From NCBI GenBank assembly GCA_964440495.1, contig CAYTSD010000004.1, positions 1 to 57,816 on the forward strand: DNA of 57,816 bases. The letters are read 5' to 3'. The number at the start of each line of letters is the position of its first letter. Within the stretch, counting starts at the first letter, position 1. This DNA comes from Benthortus sp964440495. GTDB lineage: Archaea > Thermoproteota > Nitrososphaeria_A > Caldarchaeales > Wolframiiraptoraceae. The notes under the pieces are model-generated. The model saw only the letters and a list, made by a program, of their open reading frames with translations, had not been told where the DNA came from and ran no database searches. Both the position numbers and the translations under genes were made by a program. Of this stretch, positions 50,932 to 57,816 are shown piece after piece.

Positions 50932-51004
50932 CGCTTACTCTAGAAACCTGATAATTAGGGTTATGGAAGATTTTTAAGAGAGAATCAGACTCAATACACT
51001 CAAC

Positions 51005-52204
51005 ATGAACCCCTTCAAGGTTCCAAAGCGTATTGAGGAGCTGAAAGCTGAAGCAGTCTTCAACGTGTTGTTAAGGGCCTTGGCGGCTGAAGCCTCTGGG
51101 AAGAAGATTGTTCACCTCGAGATAGGGGAACCCGACTTCGACACACCTCAACACATTAAGGAGGCGGCCTACGAGGCCTTGAAGCAAGGGAAGACCCATT
51201 ACACTCCAACCCTCGGGATACCTGAGCTGAGGAAAGCTATAGCTGAAAGCGTTCAACGAGACTACGGTGTAGAGATAAGCTGGGAGAAGAATGTGGCCGT
51301 CACAACAGGATGCAAGCAGGCAATCTTCGCGGCAACGCTAGCGATTGTAGAAGAGGGAGATGAGGTAATCTACCCTAATCCAGGGTACCCAGCCTACGAG
51401 TCGGCAGCCTTCCTCGCCGGAGGAAAACCCATACCCTACAGAGTTACAATAGAGGATAACTATAGAATGATTCCTGAGAAGCTTGCCGAGCTGATAACCC
51501 CTAAGACGAAGCTCGTATTCATCAACTCACCCAACAATCCATGTGGAACAGTCATGAGCGAGGAAGATGTAAGAGGTATAGTTGAGCTCTCCGAGGACCA
51601 TGGATTCTTCATAATCTCCGACGAAGTCTACAGACCGATACTATTCGATGGGTTAAAGCATTTCTCCCCGCTTAACGTTAAGGGAGAACTGGATAGAATA
51701 ATAATTGTCGATGGATTCTCTAAGCGCTATGCAATGACTGGGTGGAGGCTTGGATACCTACTCGCCCCCGAAGAAGTCCTACCATACATCTTCAAAATCC
51801 TAAACGTGTCAACCTCCTGTCCAGTAGCATTCAACCAATATGCTGGGATAGCTGCTCTGAGGGGACCTCAGGAACCAAGCATTATGATGGCGCGGGAATA
51901 TGAGAGGAGGCGGGATGTAATCCTTGAAGAGCTTTCGAAGATAGAGGGTATTAGATTCGCTAGGCCGACTGGAGCGTTCTACGCCTTCGTCGATATAAGT
52001 AGGGTTTTAGATAAGCTTGGAATAGGTTCCGAGGAGTTTGTGCTCAGGCTTATCGACAATTACGGTGTCTCGCTTCTACACGGCTCAGCGTTAGGAAGCT
52101 ACGGGGAGGGATACATCAGGATAAGCTTCGCAAACTCTGAAGAGAATCTCAGAGAAGGGATTAGAAGACTTAAGAAAGCTGTTGACGACGCCCTCAAATC
52201 TTAA
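51005..52204 (+). CDS. Class I/II aminotransferase (aspartate aminotransferase-like)
   Basis: A fold-type I PLP enzyme of 399 residues. It shows the SPNNPCGT substrate segment (near 177), the ISDEVYRP aspartate region (near 201), and the PLP lysine in VDGFSKRYAMTGWRLGY (K near 239). Aspartate aminotransferase is the most likely activity, but aromatic or other substrates cannot be excluded. Overlaps the convergent methyltransferase by 11 bases. Confidence 0.9.
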   Translation: MNPFKVPKRIEELKAEAVFNVLLRALAAEASGKKIVHLEIGEPDFDTPQHIKEAAYEALKQGKTHYTPTLGIPELRKAIAESVQRDYGVEISWEKNVAVTTGCKQAIFAATLAIVEEGDEVIYPNPGYPAYESAAFLAGGKPIPYRVTIEDNYRMIPEKLAELITPKTKLVFINSPNNPCGTVMSEEDVRGIVELSEDHGFFIISDEVYRPILFDGLKHFSPLNVKGELDRIIIVDGFSKRYAMTGWRLGYLLAPEEVLPYIFKILNVSTSCPVAFNQYAGIAALRGPQEPSIMMAREYERRRDVILEELSKIEGIRFARPTGAFYAFVDISRVLDKLGIGSEEFVLRLIDNYGVSLLHGSALGSYGEGYIRISFANSEENLREGIRRLKKAVDDALKS

Positions 52205-52880
52205 CGCCCTCAAACAAGACTATCCTCCACCTAGGTCTTCCATGCTGGTCGTAGAAATAATCCGCGTTAGGCAGCTTCTTTAAGTAGTCTCTTAAGCGGA
52301 GAAGGGTTGAGCCGAATGGATATGTAGTGTAGTCGAGAACTCTTACCTTAAACCCTGTCTCTCTCATTAAGCGGAGGGTTTCACCTATCCCGACGAGGGA
52401 GACCGCTGGAACAATCAATTTACCGCCATCTCTTAGATGATGCGCCGCATTCTTTATCACAGGGTCTAGGACGGCTCTTCCATCAATCCCTCCCCAAGTA
52501 TATCTCGGAAGAGGGTTTGGTGAGGGGGTCATAGGAGGGTTAGAGATTATTACGTCAAATCTCTCCCCTCTCTGAATAGGGTTATAGAGGCTTCCAAGCC
52601 TGAGCTCAACGTTGGAGATATTGTTAAGCCTTAGGTTGGCCTCTGCTGTTCTGAGGACACGTCTCGATACATCTGTCGCGACAACATGTGAAGCTCCCAG
52701 CTTCGAGGACAGGATAGCCAGCACCCCTGAACCTGTCCCCAGGTCAAGGACGTTTAACCCCTCCATCTCGGGGAGATTCTCGGCGATAAGCCTAGTCGCT
52801 GTCGATGGCTTATAGACTCTTGAAACCTGTAGAAGCTTAATCTCTATCCCCTTTACTTTAAAGATTTTGATAGGTTTCAT
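52194..52880 (-). CDS. SAM-dependent methyltransferase, HemK-like with NPP motif
   Basis: A 228-residue class I methyltransferase. The SAM-binding motif VLDLGTGSGVLAI is near residues 44-56 and the catalytic SNPPMTP motif near 110, which marks N6-adenine or N5-glutamine methylation enzymes. The C-terminal part is short. It follows the kinase-like gene with a 4-base overlap, but a shared role is not evident. Target unknown. Confidence 0.85.
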   Translation of the reverse strand: MKPIKIFKVKGIEIKLLQVSRVYKPSTATRLIAENLPEMEGLNVLDLGTGSGVLAILSSKLGASHVVATDVSRRVLRTAEANLRLNNISNVELRLGSLYNPIQRGERFDVIISNPPMTPSPNPLPRYTWGGIDGRAVLDPVIKNAAHHLRDGGKLIVPAVSLVGIGETLRLMRETGFKVRVLDYTTYPFGSTLLRLRDYLKKLPNADYFYDQHGRPRWRIVLFEGVKI

Positions 52881-54490
52881 AGTGTTTCGAGAACCTTTCT
52901 AACACCTTTCTCGACCCTTCTCTGAATCCATATCGGAGTCCACGGCGTGAGGAGCCTGCTATACTTCTGCTTCAACGCTCCTTCAACCACATCTCTCTCA
53001 CCCTTCTCAAGATACCCTTTAACGGTTTCCGAGGCAAATCTCTCAGCATTGTCTCCGTCAAGGTAATGAGCTGTATAGAATAGGAGTTCAGCTATATCCC
53101 AATCCCGAAGCCCGCCGAAGGAACACTGCTCCAAATCTATCAAATATACCTCCCCATCTTTTGTGAAGAGGAAGCTATGAGGGTTGCAGTCACCCATCGT
53201 GATGTCTTTGCTGTGAAGCTCGGCCAGTATTCTGCCCATTGTGCGTGAAACCTCTATGAATCTCTCGGTTCCCAAACCTTTTAGAAGCGAGCGCACCCCA
53301 TCGAGGCCATTTATGTATCTCTGGGCGATAATCTTCTTAGGCCAACTAACGTGGAGGATCTCAGCGGTATTGAATCCAAGTTCAGCTAACTTGTTTACAA
53401 AGAATATCTCATTACCCATGCGTGTGGATGCTAGAACTGAGAAGTTCTTGACGCCTAGAGCCCATAGCCATGCTATAACCCACTTAAAGTCGGTCCAGTT
53501 GAGAAACTTCTTCATAAAAATTCTCTCTTCCCCGCCATTTGTTTTGAATGACGCTACGTAGGCCGAGTTTAAGACCCCTCCAATCCTCTTGACTTTAACC
53601 TTTGAAGCGTTGATGCCGTAAACTTTCTCAACGAGCTCCCTTATTCCGAGTTTCTCCATGAGGGGCTGGAGGCCGAGTGAGGTCTGGATATAGAGCATCC
53701 GACTTGGGTCGGGAAGCCTAGGTGGAATCAGGGTTTTAAAATTGAATTCAACGTTTCTAAGGAAGTCGAGTGAAGAGGCCTGGCCTGAGGTTAGATATAG
53801 TCTGAAGGCGTGTTCAAGTTCATCTGATAGTCTCTGGTAGACTGTTGAGCTTGAGAGAACCTCTTCGACGAAGCTTGGTGTGGGCGAGTATCCTTCCCCC
53901 ACATCTGTTAAGATTCCCTCCTCAACGAGTTTAGTTATAGCTCTCTCGAATCCCTTGATACTCATCTTGACAGCCTTTGAAGTCCAGGTCGAGGTGAATA
54001 CGGCTCTTATGAGGGGTCTTGAGGGAGGGTAGGTTACTGAGAGCCTACGGAGCTTCTCATAGAGGAAGTATTCGGGTTTGATTACGACCCTGCTTGAGGC
54101 AAGCTGGTGCTCGAGAATCAGGTTTCGGAGAGACTCAACTATGATGTGTCTCTTATATTCTTCCTCCATGCCGTGGAGTTTTTCACCGTTTATCATGGAT
54201 AGATAGGGGAAGAGGAAGAGGTGGGCGGCAACCCCTCCATATACTTCATCAGAGCTGTCTTTAGCGAGACTCTCTCCGCCGATTATGACGCTGTAGCTAA
54301 GGTTTGGGAGAACACGTTTCCGTTTAATCTTCAAGGCATTATTTTCCTTCAAGACTATGAGGAGGCTCATTATACCTGAGTCAGGGTTCTTGGTTATCGC
54401 TGGGACACCGTGGATGCTTAGGGCTTCAACCTCTCCTCTAACCCCTAGAGACACAGCAACCTCATCCAGATTCATAGACCCTATCCTCAA
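52877..54490 (-). CDS. Kinase-fold protein with a large N-terminal domain of unknown function
   Basis: A 537-residue protein. The C-terminal half (about 285-490) has an eukaryotic-kinase/aminoglycoside-phosphotransferase fold: a lysine pair K327-K328, catalytic G433-D434 in MGDCNPHSFLF, and a metal-binding D452 in LIDLEQ. The N-terminal 280 residues (winged-helix-like near 160-210) are not recognised. It lies 6 bases after the IPCT/DIPPS gene, so it may phosphorylate inositol or a related compound. TTG start; ATG at 54475 is possible. Confidence 0.75.
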   Translation of the reverse strand: MRIGSMNLDEVAVSLGVRGEVEALSIHGVPAITKNPDSGIMSLLIVLKENNALKIKRKRVLPNLSYSVIIGGESLAKDSSDEVYGGVAAHLFLFPYLSMINGEKLHGMEEEYKRHIIVESLRNLILEHQLASSRVVIKPEYFLYEKLRRLSVTYPPSRPLIRAVFTSTWTSKAVKMSIKGFERAITKLVEEGILTDVGEGYSPTPSFVEEVLSSSTVYQRLSDELEHAFRLYLTSGQASSLDFLRNVEFNFKTLIPPRLPDPSRMLYIQTSLGLQPLMEKLGIRELVEKVYGINASKVKVKRIGGVLNSAYVASFKTNGGEERIFMKKFLNWTDFKWVIAWLWALGVKNFSVLASTRMGNEIFFVNKLAELGFNTAEILHVSWPKKIIAQRYINGLDGVRSLLKGLGTERFIEVSRTMGRILAELHSKDITMGDCNPHSFLFTKDGEVYLIDLEQCSFGGLRDWDIAELLFYTAHYLDGDNAERFASETVKGYLEKGERDVVEGALKQKYSRLLTPWTPIWIQRRVEKGVRKVLETL

Positions 54491-54496
54491 CCCAAG

Positions 54497-56404
54497 CTAC
54501 CCCCTCTTCTCAAGCCTCTCCAAAAATCTCTCCCAGACACCCCTCATCTCTCTATAAAAGACTCTAACTAAGTCATATAGTATTAGGAGGAAGAAGACCG
54601 CTATGATTAAGGTTATGAAGATTCTCAGAATCCATAGCTCTTCTGGGATATACCCTATCACCGATGAGGCCGCTATCCAGACGAGCAGGGTTGTGGATAG
54701 ATAGAGCAAATCTACTCCAACTCTCCTCAGAGTTGAGCCAGTTATCTCAAGACTTCTGACAAGCTGGTCCGCCGCCTCCTCCGTGAAGAATTTTAGAACC
54801 ATCAATATCTTGTATCCAAAGTAGATTATTGCAACTATGTTTATAGCTGTGAGTATGTGGGAGACGTTGAATCTTATTAGGTCTGCTAGCTGGAGGCCTA
54901 CGTCTCCGCAGAGGATTGAGGTAAAGTATGTTAGGGCTAGGATTATTATGAGCTTGAAGGCGTTTGTGAAAAGTGCTGTAAGATTTTCTCTTATCGCTCC
55001 CCGTCTCCTAGGTCTTTCCTTGACTTCCATAAGCTCCGGTCTAGGTGGCCGAAGCTCCGGAAGCTTCGGCGCAGGCTTCTCAGCTTTCTTCCTGTAGAGT
55101 ATTATTGCCTTGGCCGCGAATATTGGAGGGGTGGCTGCACAGTAGATTAGAGGGATGAGCGGCTGGTTCAGTAGTCCTCCCACCATTACCGTGAAAAGTC
55201 TAACATCCCTCGTCGCCCATGGGAAGCCTCTCCGAAGCCTCTGTAGATTTATTCTCCCTCCCGCCGCGATGCTGACATAGCTTACCAAGACTACTCCAGC
55301 CGAGGCGAGAGATGTTAGGATGAGGCTGTGGAGTAGGGGTAATGTCTGGAGGGAGTATATTCCTAGGGCGACTACTATGGCTAGGTCTGCGAATCTGTCG
55401 AGAACGGTGTCGAAGAAGCCGCCGAATCTCGTCACCTCCTCCCTGAGCCTCGCAAGCTCCCCATCAACGCCGTCAATTATCGATGAGAGCTGAGCAACGA
55501 TTCCTCCGACAAGGATTAAATTCCATGCTATGAGGAAGGCTGCAGCGATACTTAGAAGAAAGCTGAGAATCGTTACGTGATTTGGTTTAAGCCAAGGTAG
55601 GTGCCTGTAGAGGAGGAGGGAGATTCTCGTGGAGATTGGGCGGTTTATGTAGGTTGAGACTGGGCCGTCGCTTGGCTTGTATAGTGTTCTCCTAAGAATC
55701 TCCCTGTAGAGTTTCCTAGCCTTCACAAGGTCTTCGGGGACATCTATATCCATCCAGAGCCTCCCCGTTACATCTACGTAGGCCGCCTTACCCTGCGCCG
55801 CGGCATAGTTTACTAGGTCTGCGAACACCGCCTTGGCTCCCTTCTCCTCGATAACCTTTCTGATGAGCCTGAGACCCTCCGCATTTATTAGGAATAGGCC
55901 TGTATCCACTCCGCTGAACTCTTTGAGCTTCTTACCAGCCTCCAAGACAACCCTCATTTTCTCTCTTATTCGGAGACCTTCCTCAGCCTCCCTCCATTCT
56001 GGCTCCCTGTCGAGGCATAAGATTACAGGAGCATCTCCATCCGCGGAGACTATTCTCCTAAGAATCTCAGGCTCGAAGAGATGGTCGGACATAACCGCCA
56101 ATACGGAGTCTTCCTCCAGATTCTTCGCCGCTGTATAGAACGAGTAGAGGTTTCCATAGTCTTCCCCCCTTACCTCAACTATCCTCACACTCTCTCCAAC
56201 CCTAGATTTTATGGCGTCCACGTATTCTGGCCTCGTCGCTACGATTATCTCCTCAACCTTCACCTCTCTCAGCAGCTTTATCTGAAAGTCTAGGAGAGAG
56301 ACGCCGGCCTCGACCTCCAGCAAGCATTTCGGAGTATTCCTCGTATAGGGATAAAGCCTCGTCCCCCTCCCAGCAGCAACAATCACCGCTCTCAGCTTAG
56401 TCAT
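54497..56404 (-). CDS. Bifunctional inositol-1-phosphate cytidylyltransferase / di-myo-inositol-phosphate-phosphate synthase with C-terminal extension
   Basis: A 635-residue membrane protein with two catalytic domains. Residues 1-230 form a nucleotidyltransferase (AAGRGTRLYPYT near 10-21), and residues 240-450 a CDP-alcohol phosphotransferase with the motif D314-G-x2-A318-R319-x8-G-x3-D332-x3-D336. Such IPCT/DIPPS enzymes make the thermoprotectant di-myo-inositol phosphate. Beyond residue 470 comes an extra part of about 165 residues with four predicted helices and no recognised family. The related archaetidylinositol route is an alternative. Confidence 0.85.
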   Translation of the reverse strand: MTKLRAVIVAAGRGTRLYPYTRNTPKCLLEVEAGVSLLDFQIKLLREVKVEEIIVATRPEYVDAIKSRVGESVRIVEVRGEDYGNLYSFYTAAKNLEEDSVLAVMSDHLFEPEILRRIVSADGDAPVILCLDREPEWREAEEGLRIREKMRVVLEAGKKLKEFSGVDTGLFLINAEGLRLIRKVIEEKGAKAVFADLVNYAAAQGKAAYVDVTGRLWMDIDVPEDLVKARKLYREILRRTLYKPSDGPVSTYINRPISTRISLLLYRHLPWLKPNHVTILSFLLSIAAAFLIAWNLILVGGIVAQLSSIIDGVDGELARLREEVTRFGGFFDTVLDRFADLAIVVALGIYSLQTLPLLHSLILTSLASAGVVLVSYVSIAAGGRINLQRLRRGFPWATRDVRLFTVMVGGLLNQPLIPLIYCAATPPIFAAKAIILYRKKAEKPAPKLPELRPPRPELMEVKERPRRRGAIRENLTALFTNAFKLIIILALTYFTSILCGDVGLQLADLIRFNVSHILTAINIVAIIYFGYKILMVLKFFTEEAADQLVRSLEITGSTLRRVGVDLLYLSTTLLVWIAASSVIGYIPEELWILRIFITLIIAVFFLLILYDLVRVFYREMRGVWERFLERLEKRG

Positions 56405-56470
56405 CCCAACTGAATAAATGGGTCAAAGATTATTTATTTTTGAGGGAGCCTTATTGATGGAGAGAATGGT

Positions 56471-57805
56471 ATGGAGCCGTATCGGATTACCCGCCAGGTG
56501 ATCTCGAAAGCTAGGAAGCTTGGAGCCACAGACGTGGTAGTTACAGTGTCGTCGGGGACGGAGAGGATGATAAAGTTCTCCAACAACGAGATACTTACGG
56601 TTGAGGAAAGAGTTGAGAACGAGGTCGAGATATTTGTGGCGATAAGGGAGAGGAGGGCGTCGGTCACCGTGAACGAGCTCTCTCAGCCAGCGATAATGAG
56701 AGCTATTAAGGAAGCAGTCTCCCTCGCCAAGAGAAGCCAGCCAAGCGACATATACGCACCCCTACCGAAGGGCCCCTTCAAGTATGACAAAGCCCTACTC
56801 AAAGCTGGGAAGGTTTCCGGAGAGCCTGAGAAGCTTGTCGACCACGTGGATGCGGCTGTAAACGCTGCGTTAGGTGAGGGTGCCAAGAGAGCTGCGGGCT
56901 CACTCGTATATTCTGTGGGGAAAACCTGGCTGAGGACTAGTGGAGGAGCCTACGGTGTTGCCGAGGATTCCGGGATAACACTCTCCATAAGAGCATTCGC
57001 CGACGGAGATGCGACAGGACACTTCGTATCGGTGGCTGCACGTGACCAAGACTTCAAACCCGAGGAGGCTGGAAGGAGGGCTGGAGAGATAGCGAGGATG
57101 GCTGTGAACCCCATGAAAGCGGAGCCTGGAACCTATGAGACGCTGCTCGGCCCTATGACCTTCGCACACCTCGTCGAACATCTAGGCTCAGCGGCTTCAG
57201 CATTCTACGTGGAGACAGGATTATCCTTCCTAGCCGACAAGCTGGGGACACAAGTCGCATCAGAGAAACTGAAGATAGTTGACGACCCAACTATTCCGGG
57301 AACCTATGGAGCCGCAGCCTTCGATGAGGAGGGGCTTCCAACTAGGAGAAACATCATAGTCGAGGAAGGCGTTCTCAAAACCTATCTACATAACTCGACA
57401 ACAGCGAAGAAGTTTGGAACAGAGTCCACCGCCAACGCAGGCCTAATAGTTCCACAGCCATTCAACCTCATAGTCGAGGGAGGAGGGAGAAGCCTCGACA
57501 AACTGATCTCAGGGATAGACGACGGAATCTATGTAACGAACGACTGGTATCTCCGCTACCAAAACTATAGGACGGGAGACTTCTCGACAATCCCTAGAGA
57601 CGGGATCTTCAGGATAAGGAAGGGAAGCATAGAGGGAGCCGTGAGAGGATTGAGAATAAGCGACAACATGCTGAAAATCTTCAGGAACCTGAGGGAACTA
57701 GGAGACGAGAAGTATTGGATACTGTGGTGGGAGGTTGAGACGCCTGTACTCGCACCACATGCAGTAATAGAAGAGATAAACTTCAGCCGCCCACATCAAT
57801 TATAA
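56471..57805 (+). CDS. TldD/PmbA-family metallopeptidase-like protein
   Basis: A 444-residue protein of the TldD/PmbA family, PmbA-like. The conserved segments RMIKFSNNEI near residue 31, VEHLGSAASAF near 236 (an H-x2-G replacement of the TldD zinc motif) and DFSTIPRDGIFRIRKGSIEGAVRGLRI near 375-401 are visible. TldD/PmbA pairs degrade or mature small proteins and antibiotics. A TldD partner may lie beyond the window edge. Divergent from the IPCT/DIPPS gene. Confidence 0.88.
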   Translation: MEPYRITRQVISKARKLGATDVVVTVSSGTERMIKFSNNEILTVEERVENEVEIFVAIRERRASVTVNELSQPAIMRAIKEAVSLAKRSQPSDIYAPLPKGPFKYDKALLKAGKVSGEPEKLVDHVDAAVNAALGEGAKRAAGSLVYSVGKTWLRTSGGAYGVAEDSGITLSIRAFADGDATGHFVSVAARDQDFKPEEAGRRAGEIARMAVNPMKAEPGTYETLLGPMTFAHLVEHLGSAASAFYVETGLSFLADKLGTQVASEKLKIVDDPTIPGTYGAAAFDEEGLPTRRNIIVEEGVLKTYLHNSTTAKKFGTESTANAGLIVPQPFNLIVEGGGRSLDKLISGIDDGIYVTNDWYLRYQNYRTGDFSTIPRDGIFRIRKGSIEGAVRGLRISDNMLKIFRNLRELGDEKYWILWWEVETPVLAPHAVIEEINFSRPHQL

Positions 57806-57816
57806 ACATTCTTAAA

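Noticed and set aside
1..57816. tRNA genes, rRNA genes, CRISPR arrays, insertion sequences and prophage
   Set aside because: I found no tRNA-like cloverleaf in the intergenic gaps, no regularly spaced repeats, and no transposase, integrase or phage structural protein.

Overview
The window is a compact archaeal chromosome segment. Evidence for Archaea: ribosomal proteins S17e, L10e and L21e, RNA polymerase subunit F, GatD/GatE, tRNA-splicing endonuclease, sn-glycerol-1-phosphate dehydrogenase, HerA/NurA, and CdvB/CdvC (ESCRT-III/Vps4). A bifunctional inositol-phosphate cytidylyltransferase/DIPP synthase, a protein disulfide oxidoreductase, a C/D box guide RNA candidate and near-leaderless TATA promoters point to a thermophile of the TACK group. 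A complete eukaryote-like ubiquitin conjugation cluster (JAMM protease, ubiquitin-like modifier, E2, E1, RING protein) is, from what I know, the hallmark of Aigarchaeota/Caldiarchaeum, so I infer Candidatus Caldiarchaeum or a close relative. The modifier's C-terminal tail differs from the C. subterraneum one as I remember it, so I do not assign a species.

Layout. 0-6.7 kb: ferritin-like protein, UppP phosphatase, homoserine dehydrogenase plus aspartate kinase, two convergent radical SAM proteins and a GIY-YIG protein. 6.6-8.8 kb: AbrB-like protein, S17e, a C/D box RNA candidate, a MoaD/Urm1-like protein ending in GG, and Cgi121 and Sua5 for t6A. 8.9-16.5 kb: GMC oxidoreductase, two aminotransferases, a thiol oxidoreductase, RNase HI, L10e, a membrane protein and the L21e-rpoF-DUF655-ksgA operon. 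16.9-23.0 kb: a V4R protein, then the ubiquitin cluster, two coiled-coil proteins and a second, membrane-anchored RING protein. 23.1-30.3 kb: GlyRS, DUF47, EndA, MFS, globin, ProC and EgsA. 29.7-36.0 kb: PhoU, PstBACS and a divergent AbrB-PhoU regulator, then a coiled-coil protein. 36.0-38.6 kb: DUF35, thiolase and HMG-CoA synthase (entry to the mevalonate pathway), followed by an Lrp regulator. 39.3-41.1 kb: CdvC and CdvB, convergent. 41.3-47.6 kb: GlmS, HerA-NurA and four related winged-helix proteins. 47.7-57.8 kb: GatE-GatD, an aminotransferase, a methyltransferase, a kinase-like protein, IPCT/DIPPS and a TldD/PmbA protein.

How it fits together. The modifier gene runs into E2 by gene overlap and on to E1 and the small RING gene, and the JAMM protease is divergent from the same intergenic region. 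The modifier carries residues after its diglycine, so a protease must trim it before E1 can use it, and JAMM is the obvious candidate. About 2 kb downstream a four-helix membrane protein ends in a RING of the same spacing as the small RING protein, suggesting a membrane-bound ligase. ESCRT-III/Vps4 genes, which in eukaryotes act on ubiquitin-sorted cargo and here probably divide the cell, lie about 20 kb away. Many neighbouring genes overlap by 4 bases (same strand) or by 4-36 bases (convergent), and no tRNA, rRNA, CRISPR array, insertion sequence or prophage was seen.
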